Assembly: GCA_028713555.1 (NCBI GenBank)
Contig: JAQTOA010000020.1
Coordinates: forward strand, 1-42,683
Origin: Sterolibacterium sp.
GTDB taxonomy: Bacteria > Pseudomonadota > Gammaproteobacteria > Burkholderiales > Rhodocyclaceae
Direction of reading: 5' to 3'
DNA length: 42,683 nt
Under the pieces are notes generated by a model. It was not told where the DNA came from. It worked only from the letters and a program-made list of their open reading frames with translations, and made no database searches. Numbering within the stretch: the stretch's first letter is position 1; each line of letters opens with the position of its first letter. The position numbers were made by a program, and so were the translations under genes. Of the stretch, positions 34,036 to 42,620 are shown in pieces.

Positions 34036-37000
34036 TCAGCGTCCAGACCGCTTCGCATATTCCTCGAATTCTGCCAGCGGCAGTGGGTGGCTAAACAAAT
34101 ACCCCTGATAGGCATGACAACCCTGGCGGGCCAGGAAGTCCATCTGTGCCTCGATTTCCACGCCCTCGGCGATGACCGCCAGCCCCAAACTTTTGGCCAG
34201 GGCAACGACCATTTTTGCAATGGCGGCATCGTTGGGGTCGATCAGGATGTCCCTGACGAACCCCTGGTCGATTTTCAGTTGATCCAGGGGCAGTCGCTTC
34301 AGGTAAGAGAGCGACGAATAGCCTGTGCCGAAATCATCCAGCGCAAAACCCACGCCCTGTACTTTCAGTGCGGCCATCTTGGCAATGACGTCCTCCACGT
34401 CATCCAGCAGCAGACTCTCGGTCAGTTCCAGCTTGAGACGTTGCGGATTGGCGCCGGTGCGGGCGAGTACCTCCAGAACCTGATCGACGAAATCGTAGTG
34501 GCGAAATTGACGGGCGCTGACATTCACCGCGACCGTGAGGTGAGCCATCTCCGGCCGAGCAGACCAGAGCGCCAGTTGGACGCAGGCAGTTTCCAACACC
34601 CAGTGGCCCAAGGGCAGGATCAAGCCGGTTTCCTCGGCCAAGGGAATGAACTCAAGGGGAGAAACCAGGCCGCGCTCGGGATGTTGCCAGCGCAGCAATG
34701 CTTCCACCCCCGTCAGACAACCCTCGCCATCCACTTGGGCCTGATAGTAAAGGAGGAACTGATCCTTCAGAACAGCCTCATGCAAGTCAGCTTCGAGTGC
34801 GGCCCGAGTCGTGACCACGGCCTGCATCTCCGGGTCGAAGAAGCGCAGGGTATTGCGGCCCGAAGCCTTGGCCTGGTACATGGCCAGATCGGCCCGTTTC
34901 AGCAGCTCGTCGATGCTCCCCTGATGATTGGTGAAAAGAGTGACGCCGATGCTGGGTGTGCTGTGATGCTCGTAATTGGCGAGTTGGAAGGCCAGCCTGA
35001 ACGCGCCGAGAATTTTCTCGCCGACGATTTCGGCCTGAGTGGCGGCTTCCAGCGGGTGCTCGCTGAGGTCTTCCAGCATCACCACGAATTCGTCGCCTCC
35101 CAGACGGGCCACGGTGTCTCCCTCGCGCACGCAGGTGGCTATACGCTGGGCAACCTGTTGCAACAACAAGTCGCCGATGTCATGGCCGAGAGTGTCGTTG
35201 AGGGTTTTGAAATTGTCCAGATCGATAAACAGCAGAGCACCATATCTTTCGCTGCGGGAACTGGACGCCAGGGCCTGTTGCAGTCGGTCGAGCAGCAGGC
35301 GACGGTTGGGCAAGCGCGTCAGCGGATCGTAGAAGGCGAGATGCCTGATCTCATCCTCGGCTGTTTTGCGCGCGGTGATATCGGTCAGCGTGGCGACGTA
35401 GTTGGCGATCTCTCCGCTATCATCCTTCACCGCGGTAATGATGAGCCATTCGGGATACACCTCGCCGTTCTTGCGCCGGTTCCAGATTTCCCCTTGCCAT
35501 GTTCCTCTGCGCAGGAGGCTTTCCGTCATCACATCATAAAAGGCGGCATCATGGCGACCGGATTTGAGCAGGTGCGGAGTCTTTCCCACGGCATCTTCGG
35601 CGCTGTAGCCGGTAATTTCGGAGAAGGCCCGATTGACGCGCAGGATCGTCCTCGCGGCATCGGTGATCAGCATGCCTTCCTGCGATTCAAAAGCCGTGGC
35701 GGCAACGCGAAGATATTGTTCCGTCAGCTTGCGCTCGGAAATGTCCCTGACGATGGCCTGAAGATAGGTTCCGCCGTCTACCTCGACCGGACTGAGACTG
35801 ACTTCGACATCAAGGGGAACGCTATCTGCGCGCAAAGCCCGCCATTCAAAGCACGGCTTCTCCCCGCTGAAGGCCGCCGCGATTTTTTCCGCCGCCACTT
35901 TTGCCGACAGTTGTCCGTCGGCTTGCCTCTCGGGGCAGAGGTCAGCCGGTGAGCGGCCGATGACCTGTTCCTTGGTCAGCCCATACATGCTTGCGCCATG
36001 CTGGTTGCAGTCTATGAAGCCGGTCTCATCCTGCAGAAATATGCCATCGTTTGCCTGCTCAAAGAGCAGCCGATATTTGCCTTCGACCTTGCTCAACTGT
36101 GCTGCCGCTGCCTGCTGGGAAATCCATCCCTGTTGCAACTTGCGCGCGAACAAAACAGTGACCAGCAGGAAGAAGCAGGCCATTGCGCCAGTCTGAATGA
36201 GCTCGTCGTGCCATGGCGTCAAGTATTCGTCCTTGGCAACGCCAACGTTGATGTAGAAATCGTAAGTGCCATTGCGCCGATAGCTGTGGAATCGCTGGAT
36301 GCCGTCGATGCTGCTGACGCCGGCCTGATAGCTGCCGCTTGTGCGAGTACGTTGCAATGCGGCCGTGAATTCGTCGGCGATGCGTGTCGAGCCGATTTCG
36401 CCGTCATGGGCGAGTTGCGGATAACGAACGATGAGGCGTAGATTGCCGTCGCGCATGCCGATCGAGCCGTGATCGCCAACCTTGAGTGTAGTGAAACGTT
36501 CGCTGAAACGCTCAAGCGGGATCGTCGCCGCGATAATGCCGCCGAATCTACCATTGCCATCGTTGAGACGGCGCGACAGCACCAGCGACCACTGGTGGGT
36601 GATGCGCGAGAATACCGGCCGCGAAATCAGCAGTCCGGCATCCGGATGGTCACGATGCGCCACGAAATAATTGCGGTCGGCGACACTTGTGCCCTGCGGG
36701 TCGCCCTTGACGAGCCCATAGCTGACTGTGCCGGCCGTATCAGTGCCGCGTATTCCGGAGAGAATGGGCAGGTGTAAACGCTGCCGTCGCAGCTCGACAT
36801 TCCATTCTTCGACCGGAAATGCTTTCGATCGGCACTTATCCGCGTAGTCGTCGACCAGGTTTTTCAGGGCGAGGTCGACATTGTCGAAAATGCCGACGAT
36901 CTCTCCCTCAAGCGTCATCGAGAGGTTCTGGGTGGCCGTGCGCGCATGTTCGATTTGGTTGCGCCAGCTCGAATAGATGGCCTGTGCGGCAAATGCTGCG

Positions 37001-37098
37001 ACCAAAAGGTTCAGCACCAGCACACCGAGCCAGAGATGGCGTACGAAACGCCTGGTATCCGGCGAGCTGGTCTGATCCGCGCTAACGGGCGGTGGCAT
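34036..37098 (-). CDS. Membrane sensor diguanylate cyclase/phosphodiesterase (Cache, PAS, PAS, GGDEF, EAL)
   Basis: 1020 residues. Membrane helices at about 21-43 and 302-318 enclose a periplasmic Cache-like sensor (45-300, with the DRNYFVAHRD block). Two PAS domains follow (about 340-455 and 465-580). The GGDEF site (GGDEF 667-671) is intact and preceded by an inhibitory-site motif R658-E-G-D661. The EAL domain has EAL at 799-801, DDFGTGYSSL at 921-930 and EGVE at 978-981, so both activities are possible. It sets c-di-GMP levels; the MshE in this window is a potential receptor. Likely monocistronic. Confidence 0.94.
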   Translation of the reverse strand: MPPPVSADQTSSPDTRRFVRHLWLGVLVLNLLVAAFAAQAIYSSWRNQIEHARTATQNLSMTLEGEIVGIFDNVDLALKNLVDDYADKCRSKAFPVEEWNVELRRQRLHLPILSGIRGTDTAGTVSYGLVKGDPQGTSVADRNYFVAHRDHPDAGLLISRPVFSRITHQWSLVLSRRLNDGNGRFGGIIAATIPLERFSERFTTLKVGDHGSIGMRDGNLRLIVRYPQLAHDGEIGSTRIADEFTAALQRTRTSGSYQAGVSSIDGIQRFHSYRRNGTYDFYINVGVAKDEYLTPWHDELIQTGAMACFFLLVTVLFARKLQQGWISQQAAAAQLSKVEGKYRLLFEQANDGIFLQDETGFIDCNQHGASMYGLTKEQVIGRSPADLCPERQADGQLSAKVAAEKIAAAFSGEKPCFEWRALRADSVPLDVEVSLSPVEVDGGTYLQAIVRDISERKLTEQYLRVAATAFESQEGMLITDAARTILRVNRAFSEITGYSAEDAVGKTPHLLKSGRHDAAFYDVMTESLLRRGTWQGEIWNRRKNGEVYPEWLIITAVKDDSGEIANYVATLTDITARKTAEDEIRHLAFYDPLTRLPNRRLLLDRLQQALASSSRSERYGALLFIDLDNFKTLNDTLGHDIGDLLLQQVAQRIATCVREGDTVARLGGDEFVVMLEDLSEHPLEAATQAEIVGEKILGAFRLAFQLANYEHHSTPSIGVTLFTNHQGSIDELLKRADLAMYQAKASGRNTLRFFDPEMQAVVTTRAALEADLHEAVLKDQFLLYYQAQVDGEGCLTGVEALLRWQHPERGLVSPLEFIPLAEETGLILPLGHWVLETACVQLALWSARPEMAHLTVAVNVSARQFRHYDFVDQVLEVLARTGANPQRLKLELTESLLLDDVEDVIAKMAALKVQGVGFALDDFGTGYSSLSYLKRLPLDQLKIDQGFVRDILIDPNDAAIAKMVVALAKSLGLAVIAEGVEIEAQMDFLARQGCHAYQGYLFSHPLPLAEFEEYAKRSGR

Positions 37099-37127
37099 AC
37101 GCCGGAATACCTCTCATCATGGCCCGA

Positions 37128-37133
37128 ATTATA
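37128..37133 (-). promoter_or_regulatory. Probable -10 of the GGDEF-EAL gene
   Basis: A perfect TATAAT on the minus strand, 30 bases before the ATG. No convincing -35 at 16-18 bases. Confidence 0.45.
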
Positions 37134-37238
37134 GCGGTTTCACACTATGTCATTCGATCACGCTGGAATGTCTGTCCAGTTCGCTGTCTATCCGATTGGC
37201 ATGCCGATGCAAGAGGAGTTTCTTTGCGTCGCCATGGT

Positions 37239-38219
37239 TTATCGTGGTACCACCACTGGCAGCGGGTTGAGTTCTATCGGCACCCAACTGTAACTGTCCT
37301 TGCCATTGGCGCGGACATGGCCGATGCCCGGAAAGGGCAGGTGCATGCCGGCCACCAGGGATTTGCTGGCCGCCATGGCTTTCATGATGCTGCGTCGGGT
37401 GGCGATGGCCTGCTTCTGGTCGACGTCGAACTCGATGGAAACGCCCGGACGGGCAAACTGCACGGCATGGGCATGTACCAGGTCGCCCCAGATCAGCAGT
37501 TGTTGCCCTTCCGACTCGATCGCATAAGCGGTATGGCCCGGCGTATGGCCGTTGGCCTTGACGGCTCGAATGCCCGGTACCAGCATGCTGCCCGCCGTGA
37601 AGGTTTTCCATTGTCCGCTGGCCAGGTAAGGCGCGGCAGTATCGCGGGCGATCTTGAAGAAAGGCTGGGCTGCGGCCGGCGCGCCATCGGCGACCTTCCG
37701 CGACAGCCAGAAGTCGTTGTCGGCCTGGGAGACGAAAACATTGGCTTTCGGGAAAATGGGCTGGCCGTTGGCATCGTTGAGCCCGCCCATATGGTCGCCA
37801 TGCAGATGGGTGATGACCACCGTATCCACCTGGGCCGGCTCATAGCCGGCAGCCTTCATGTTTTGCAGCACATAGCCCAAGCCGGGGCCGAACAGCTTGG
37901 CGGCGCCCGCATCGACCAGCACCAGGTGGGTCCCGGTGTTGACCAGGTAGGCATTGACCGCTGTCCGCATCTTGGGATTGCCGACGAACATGCGGGCCAG
38001 CAGGCGATCCAGATCGGCGGTGCTGGCGTTCTTGAGCAGCTTGGCGTCGAGTTCGATGGCGCCGTCGTAGAGGGCGGTAATTTCAAACTGTCCAAGCTGC
38101 ATGCGGTAATAGCCTGGAACCTGGGTTTGCGCCTTGGGGGCTTCGGCCTGCACGAAAGGCGCGAAGCTCATGAGGGCGGCGGTGCAGAGTGCCGTTAGTT
38201 GCCGCAAGGTTTTGTTCAT
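37239..38219 (-). CDS. Exported metallo-beta-lactamase-fold hydrolase
   Basis: 326 residues with a signal peptide (MNKTLRQLTALCTAALMSFAPFVQA). MBL-fold metal motif HLHGDHMGGL, then GHTPGHTAY and GDLVHAHAVQF supply the remaining ligands. The sequence style (YYRMQLGQFEITALYDG, LVDAGAAKLFGPGLGYVLQNM) is that of periplasmic MBL hydrolases near the lactonase branch; the substrate is unknown. ATG 38219 has a strong AGGAG. It starts 29 bases after the 956-residue hydrolase, suggesting an operon with it and the thioesterase. Confidence 0.92.
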   Translation of the reverse strand: MNKTLRQLTALCTAALMSFAPFVQAEAPKAQTQVPGYYRMQLGQFEITALYDGAIELDAKLLKNASTADLDRLLARMFVGNPKMRTAVNAYLVNTGTHLVLVDAGAAKLFGPGLGYVLQNMKAAGYEPAQVDTVVITHLHGDHMGGLNDANGQPIFPKANVFVSQADNDFWLSRKVADGAPAAAQPFFKIARDTAAPYLASGQWKTFTAGSMLVPGIRAVKANGHTPGHTAYAIESEGQQLLIWGDLVHAHAVQFARPGVSIEFDVDQKQAIATRRSIMKAMAASKSLVAGMHLPFPGIGHVRANGKDSYSWVPIELNPLPVVVPR

Positions 38220-38248
38220 AGTGTTTCTCCTCGATAAAACTGGTTTGA

Positions 38249-41119
38249 TCAAAATCCGACCAGATCGTCGACCGGTAACGCCAGCGCCGCGCCGGTGATT
38301 TGTTGCAGGGTATTGCCGATGATATTTACATTGTTGTCGAAGCCGCCATGCGATGCGCTTTCGGTCTGCGCCGGCACGTCGGCGCAGTTGCCGAGGCGGG
38401 TGACGATTCTTTCCTCGTGGTGGATCGTCAGACGTTTCGTCAATTGGCTGATTTCCACGGCATTGCGCCAGTTGGTGAGGGTTTCGGCGGTGCAGGACGA
38501 GCCATCCCAGCCGGCATAGCGGGGATTGTAAACATTCTCCAGGCCGAGGATGGGCATGCGCAAATCGGCTTCCAGCGCGTTGGAAACCAGGTAGAGCAGG
38601 GACTTGCGGTAGACCTGCGCGACGTTGTCGTCCTGCTCGCGCTGATCCGCGAGGATGTCGAGGTGCAGCCTGCCCATGATATCGGCATGGGGTGCGTAAT
38701 AGCGGTTGGCAAACGCCACGGTGCATGCCGGGGCGTACAAATGAACCGACTTGACGCAATCGCTGAGGCCTTTCTGCGCCAGGCTGCCGAGCAACCTGCC
38801 GAGGACGATGGAGCCGGCGGAATGGCCCATCAGGTGCAGTTCGAAGCGCTTGCCCCAACTGCCCGCCAGCGAATGCAGCGCATCCGTCAGCAGGTCGCCG
38901 CCGCGGCCGCTTTCCGACGCGAGTTCGGCGTTCTCCTTCATTTCGCTCCAGAGCGGGCGTGCGAAGGGGCGGCCGATGGTTTTTTCGATGACCGGGTCGC
39001 TGATCTTATCGCTCAGCCAACCGCCAATGCTTCCGGCCCTGCCCGCTGCGCCGGGGAGGATTTTCTCTGCCAGGATGTCGCCCAGCGCTTCGAGCAGGCC
39101 GCTTTTCCAAACCAGGAACAGCGGGTAGCAGCCATTGCCGAGGAAATAGCGCCCCATCGCCTGGGTGCGCTGGATCGCGTCGCCTTCGCTGTTGAGGCCG
39201 CCGTGCGCATAGATTACCAGGCGTTTTACTGCCTGCGGGTTTTGCCGGAACCAGGCATCTGGCATGACGCACGCCTGATTCGTCAAAGTGCGGGTGACGC
39301 CGTCGAGCGGGTCGAAGCGCTCGACGCGGCCATTGTTGCCGAGCACGATGCTGTGCCGGTAGGCGGTTCCCTCGTCCCACCAGTTGGCATGGGCAGCGGC
39401 GGCTGCGGCGCCGGTTTTTCTCTTGCTGCCGGCGGCAAGGCGGCCCGCGATCACGCCCGGTACGCCCATTGCGGCGACCCAGGCATCCATCGCGTGCGCC
39501 AGCCAATCCGCATAGCCGATCACGGCGAAACCGCCGGCGCCCCATTCCTTGCCCCAGGAATTCTGGATCACGAAGCCGAGGCGATTGAAGCCCACCAGCG
39601 CGAAGGAGTGGCCTCCGCTGCGCGACGGCTTGCCGTCGTAGGCGATCAGCGGCAGGGCGGCATGGGCTGTCGGCGGCTTGGCGCTGGTTTTCAGGGTATC
39701 CCAGCCTTTATGCGTATAGGATGAAACGAAGATCGCGCCGACTTCCAGAATCGCTGCCTGCAAGTCGGTGATGGCCTGGGGATCGATGCGGTAATACACC
39801 CCCAGCGTGCGTTCAATGGCGTCGCTGTCCCAGCCCGCCGTGGGCAGTGCGTCCTCGCCGGCCGCGTAAGACCATTTCGATTCGAGGCAAACGCCGTTGT
39901 GAAACCAGCCCTTGAGCGCGCCGCGGCAGCTTGAGCCGGAATAGTCCTCGCCCTCGTATTCATCGAAACGTTTGGCGAAGTGGTACAACATGCGCGGACT
40001 GACCGACTCGAATTTCTTCGGCATGCCGGCGGAGCGCCAACGCAGGGTGTTGATCACGCAGGCCAGGCCGAAACCGGTGCATGCCCCTTCCTGCCCCTGG
40101 TCGAGGATCAGTCCGGCTTGGCTGTAAACGCCAATGAAATGCTTGATGTCGTCATCCGCCGGGAATATCGGCGGCAGCGAGTGCGGCGGCGGCAGGTATT
40201 CCCGATCGCGCAGGTCGGCCGGGTCGCGTTGCACATTCAGGCTGGCGCGCCGCGCCGCAAGCGGGGCGGCCTTCCTGGCCGTTGCCCCAACGAGCGGTTG
40301 CGCGGCGACGGCCCAGGCTTTCCGCGCCTTGTCGAACGTATCGGAAAACTGCTCCAGGCCGTATGTGCCGCCATTGACCACCTGGCGCGCAGCCTTCAGG
40401 TCATTCCTGGCCAGCGCCTTGATCAGCTTGTCCCGATTCGCGGCGAGATAAGCCGCCAGCAAACAGGCGGCAACCTCAGGCGCGCAGGCGCTATCCGGGT
40501 TATCCACCAGTGAAATGTCGAGCACTTTGCTGAATTTTGCGTAATTCTCGCGCCCGGTCAGTTGCACATAGCCGCGTCCGCGATAGCGCGCGCCATCCCC
40601 TGGATTCTTGTTGCCGAGTTTGTATTCATAGGCGCTGAAGGCAGCCTGGCCGGGCAGGGTATTGAAATGCGACGGCAATTCGGCGATCGGCACGAAACCC
40701 TCGGTTTCGGCGCGGATCGTGGCCAGCGCAACGGCGATCATGTCGGCGTCGGTCAGGCCGAAAGCCGCCAGCGCCGCGCTGACATACGGCAGATTCCTGG
40801 CGATGCTGGATGTCTTGGTGTAAGGAAACAGCTTGCCCACCAAGGCGAAGTCCACACTGACGGCCAACTCCGCGGGCGGCGCAACACCCAAGGCAGCCAG
40901 GCAGCGCGGCCCGGCGATGGCGTCCGCCACCAGGCCCACGTTGGCCTGCCAGGCGCGCAGGGCCGTCTCGGTGTCGGCGTCGAAAGCCTCGCCGCCGGAC
41001 AGTCCCGGATAAGCCGCCGCGTCCTTGCCCAGGGCTTTGCGCAAGGCTTGCTTCAGCACGGCGACCGCCTTGCCGGTGTTGTTCCGCATCAACAGCAAGG
41101 TTTTCGCGTCGTCCATCAT
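38249..41119 (-). CDS. Four-domain hydrolase: peptidoglycan-binding, GH19 lysozyme/chitinase-like, papain-like C1 protease, alpha/beta hydrolase
   Basis: 956 residues. In order: PG_binding_1-like helices (about 12-78, ending VADAIAGPRCLAAL); GH19-type domain (about 95-270) with probable catalytic Glu138 in IRAETEGF and the endolysin-like block GDGARYRGRGYVQLTGRENY; C1 protease domain (about 335-560) with Gln341, Cys347 in GACTGFGLACVI, His504 in GGHSFALVGF and Asn520 in IQNSWGKEWG; and an alpha/beta hydrolase (about 630-860) with an oxyanion HGG (639-641) and nucleophile Ser767 in LMGHSAGS. All three enzymes keep their key residues. There is no signal peptide, membrane helix, PAAR or VgrG part. 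AAGGAAGG precedes the ATG. I infer an effector or bacteriolytic enzyme acting on cell wall, protein and lipid; a phage or secretion-system origin is possible. Confidence 0.88.
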   Translation of the reverse strand: MMDDAKTLLLMRNNTGKAVAVLKQALRKALGKDAAAYPGLSGGEAFDADTETALRAWQANVGLVADAIAGPRCLAALGVAPPAELAVSVDFALVGKLFPYTKTSSIARNLPYVSAALAAFGLTDADMIAVALATIRAETEGFVPIAELPSHFNTLPGQAAFSAYEYKLGNKNPGDGARYRGRGYVQLTGRENYAKFSKVLDISLVDNPDSACAPEVAACLLAAYLAANRDKLIKALARNDLKAARQVVNGGTYGLEQFSDTFDKARKAWAVAAQPLVGATARKAAPLAARRASLNVQRDPADLRDREYLPPPHSLPPIFPADDDIKHFIGVYSQAGLILDQGQEGACTGFGLACVINTLRWRSAGMPKKFESVSPRMLYHFAKRFDEYEGEDYSGSSCRGALKGWFHNGVCLESKWSYAAGEDALPTAGWDSDAIERTLGVYYRIDPQAITDLQAAILEVGAIFVSSYTHKGWDTLKTSAKPPTAHAALPLIAYDGKPSRSGGHSFALVGFNRLGFVIQNSWGKEWGAGGFAVIGYADWLAHAMDAWVAAMGVPGVIAGRLAAGSKRKTGAAAAAAHANWWDEGTAYRHSIVLGNNGRVERFDPLDGVTRTLTNQACVMPDAWFRQNPQAVKRLVIYAHGGLNSEGDAIQRTQAMGRYFLGNGCYPLFLVWKSGLLEALGDILAEKILPGAAGRAGSIGGWLSDKISDPVIEKTIGRPFARPLWSEMKENAELASESGRGGDLLTDALHSLAGSWGKRFELHLMGHSAGSIVLGRLLGSLAQKGLSDCVKSVHLYAPACTVAFANRYYAPHADIMGRLHLDILADQREQDDNVAQVYRKSLLYLVSNALEADLRMPILGLENVYNPRYAGWDGSSCTAETLTNWRNAVEISQLTKRLTIHHEERIVTRLGNCADVPAQTESASHGGFDNNVNIIGNTLQQITGAALALPVDDLVGF

Positions 41120-41150
41120 TCATCCTTCCTTCGTGTGAGTTGTCAAAAGT

Positions 41151-41573
41151 TTATGCCTTGTTCATTTTTGCACCAAGCTTGGCAGTGAATTTTTCTTTAT
41201 TGATGACGAAGCGTTCATGCCGTCCTTTGGAGATCAGGTCTACGCCATCGTGGGCTTCCACCGCAAACACCAGTTTTTTCCCCTCGACCGCGATCAACTC
41301 GACGGTTGCCGTGACCTCCAGTCCGGGCGGTGTGGCGGCTTCGTGGCTGATGTCGATGTGGGTTCCGACGGTTTGTTCCTGCGGCCAGTCAAGATGCGGG
41401 TTGATGGCTTTGATGCAGGCCCATTCAAGAAAGCCCACCAGGAAGCCAGTGGCAAAAACTTCCGGCATGACCAGGAATTCCTCCGCCTCCGGATAGAGCG
41501 CCGGAACGGTTTTCGAGGGTGGCACGGTGAACTTGTGCCGGTATCGGATGCCGGGTTTCAAGGTTTCTTTCAT
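41151..41573 (-). CDS. Hot-dog-fold thioesterase (FlK-like)
   Basis: 140 residues. Matches the fluoroacetyl-CoA thioesterase-like family: VFATGFLVGFLEWACIKAI (Thr and Glu positions), VGTHIDISHEAATPPGLEVT (catalytic His) and SKGRHERFVINKEKF. Family enzymes cleave small acyl-CoAs; whether this one acts on fluoroacetyl-CoA cannot be told. It starts the cluster, 31 bases before the four-domain hydrolase gene on the same strand. Confidence 0.87.
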   Translation of the reverse strand: MKETLKPGIRYRHKFTVPPSKTVPALYPEAEEFLVMPEVFATGFLVGFLEWACIKAINPHLDWPQEQTVGTHIDISHEAATPPGLEVTATVELIAVEGKKLVFAVEAHDGVDLISKGRHERFVINKEKFTAKLGAKMNKA

Positions 41574-41616
41574 CTGGTTTCCTGTTATGTATTGCGTTCA
41601 AGGTGGGTGGCGGCAC

Positions 41617-41760
41617 TCATTTTTTCGAGCCAGTCCGCTTGGCCGCCGATAGCTGATAACAGATGCTGATTTGACATTGGCTTCGGATCGTCGAAGCCTC
41701 TGGATCGGGTGAGGAAAAAAAGAGGATGATTCCACCGACAATCAAGAGAAAGACTTCCAT
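41617..41760 (-). CDS. Candidate 47-residue membrane peptide
   Basis: ATG 41760 opens MEVFLLIVGGIILFFSSPDP and runs to TGA 41617-41619, ending in a basic stretch (AKRTGSKK). One hydrophobic segment at the start could insert in the membrane. The ribosome site is weak, and there is no recognised family. It lies 43 bases before the thioesterase on the same strand. It could be spurious. Confidence 0.3.
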   Translation of the reverse strand: MEVFLLIVGGIILFFSSPDPEASTIRSQCQISICYQLSAAKRTGSKK

Positions 41761-41895
41761 AGCGGTTCCGTAGGTTAGTTAGCGTGGTGCATCACTTAAC
41801 ATCGAGAAGCAGGTGCATCAGTATGCACAGTAGGCAAGGGTAGCAACGCCCATGCGCGAGCGTGTGGCCCGTCTGCGCGCATCGCCGAGAATAAA

Positions 41896-41962
41896 TGCCG
41901 GTAAACGAAATGACAAATGGCGTGAAGAATTTCGCGCCATTTATCATGCGCCGTCACCGGCA
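41896..41962. repeat. Nested inverted repeat, 67 bp, in a gene-free stretch
   Basis: Outer arms TGCCGGT (41896-41902) and ACCGGCA (41956-41962) enclose inner arms AAATGGCG (41915-41922) and CGCCATTT (41935-41942). Spacings are 12 and 13 bases on each side and 12 in the loop. All arms are perfect, so this forms a near-symmetric long hairpin. Apart from the candidate ORF above, the region 41574-42038 holds nothing recognisable. A degraded cassette site, a small RNA or a mobile-element end are all possible. Confidence 0.55.
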
Positions 41963-42038
41963 AATTGGGTTTTTCTACAGCTTCAACGTCCAAGGTCAGC
42001 GTCCCCTGCACTGCAGGGTTAGCCCGTTTTCCATGACC

Positions 42039-42485
42039 TTAAGATAGCTTCGATGTATTTCCTGCATCTGATAGATTCTTGGGCGAGAGCAACAATGCCT
42101 CTACAAAGCCACCGAAAAGCAGCATTAGAAAACCGTAGGCGATGACATATCCAAGAATATTGAACGATTTGGATGATCCTAATCTTGCGCTCAGTATGTC
42201 CAGTACAAAGAGCGTCATGCCGCCGTACCAAGTGGCCATAAATCCTATGACAGCGCATATCACGATGAACAATATCCTGAGGTTCTTGGACTCCCTCAGG
42301 AAGAGGAAGTCACAAGCAAGACCGAGACATATCGCGCCAAATATCTGTCCATACCAAGCACCACTCTCGTATCCAATTAACGTGCCGAGAATAGGACTAC
42401 CAATAATCCACGAGGCTATCCCGATCACACCTCCGAAGTAGAAGGCTCGGCCTCGAATTGATTCTGGTTTAAAGTGATCGATCAT
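42039..42485 (-). CDS. Cassette-type hypothetical membrane protein
   Basis: 148 residues with about four membrane helices (about 15-37, 46-62, 70-95, 110-130). No family recognised. A strong ribosome site (GGAGGGAG) precedes ATG 42485. Base use is visibly more AT-rich than the neighbouring genes (for example runs encoding KSFNILGYVIAYGF), and it lies just downstream of an attC-like site. Both traits fit an integron gene cassette. A recognisable attC downstream of its stop was not found. Confidence 0.75.
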   Translation of the reverse strand: MIDHFKPESIRGRAFYFGGVIGIASWIIGSPILGTLIGYESGAWYGQIFGAICLGLACDFLFLRESKNLRILFIVICAVIGFMATWYGGMTLFVLDILSARLGSSKSFNILGYVIAYGFLMLLFGGFVEALLLSPKNLSDAGNTSKLS

Positions 42486-42552
42486 GGTAACTCCCTCCGT
42501 TGAATTGATATTTTTGTCGCGCGTCGAAAAAATCTGGGCATCGCTTTGCCAT

Positions 42553-42620
42553 GGCTACGTAAAAGTAACCGGCGCTACGCAGCCTTATCGCGCAGCGTCC
42601 GGTTGACTGCTGGGTTGGGC
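42553..42620 (-). mobile_element. attC-like recombination site of an integron cassette
   Basis: On the minus strand it begins GCCCAAC (42620-42614, the RYYYAAC consensus) and ends CGTAGCC (about 42560-42554), a degenerate GTTRRRY end. Between them a stem forms: AACCGG, one extrahelical base (42598), CGCT, a mismatch, CGC, with loop 42581-42589. An imperfect palindrome with an unpaired base and 7-base core ends is the hallmark of attC. From memory, several cassette sites share the AACCGGA-CGCTGCGCGATAA core. The left gene tail stops inside it, as cassette ORFs commonly do. Confidence 0.75.

Noticed and set aside
38300..39724. Long plus-strand frame opposite the four-domain hydrolase
   Set aside because: Antisense shadow; the minus-strand protein has conserved catalytic motifs through the same region.
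41796..42011. 71-codon frame on the minus strand (MQGTLTLDVEAV)
   Set aside because: It lies in a repeat-rich intergenic stretch, overlaps the nested palindrome, and has no ribosome site or family; left as unsupported.
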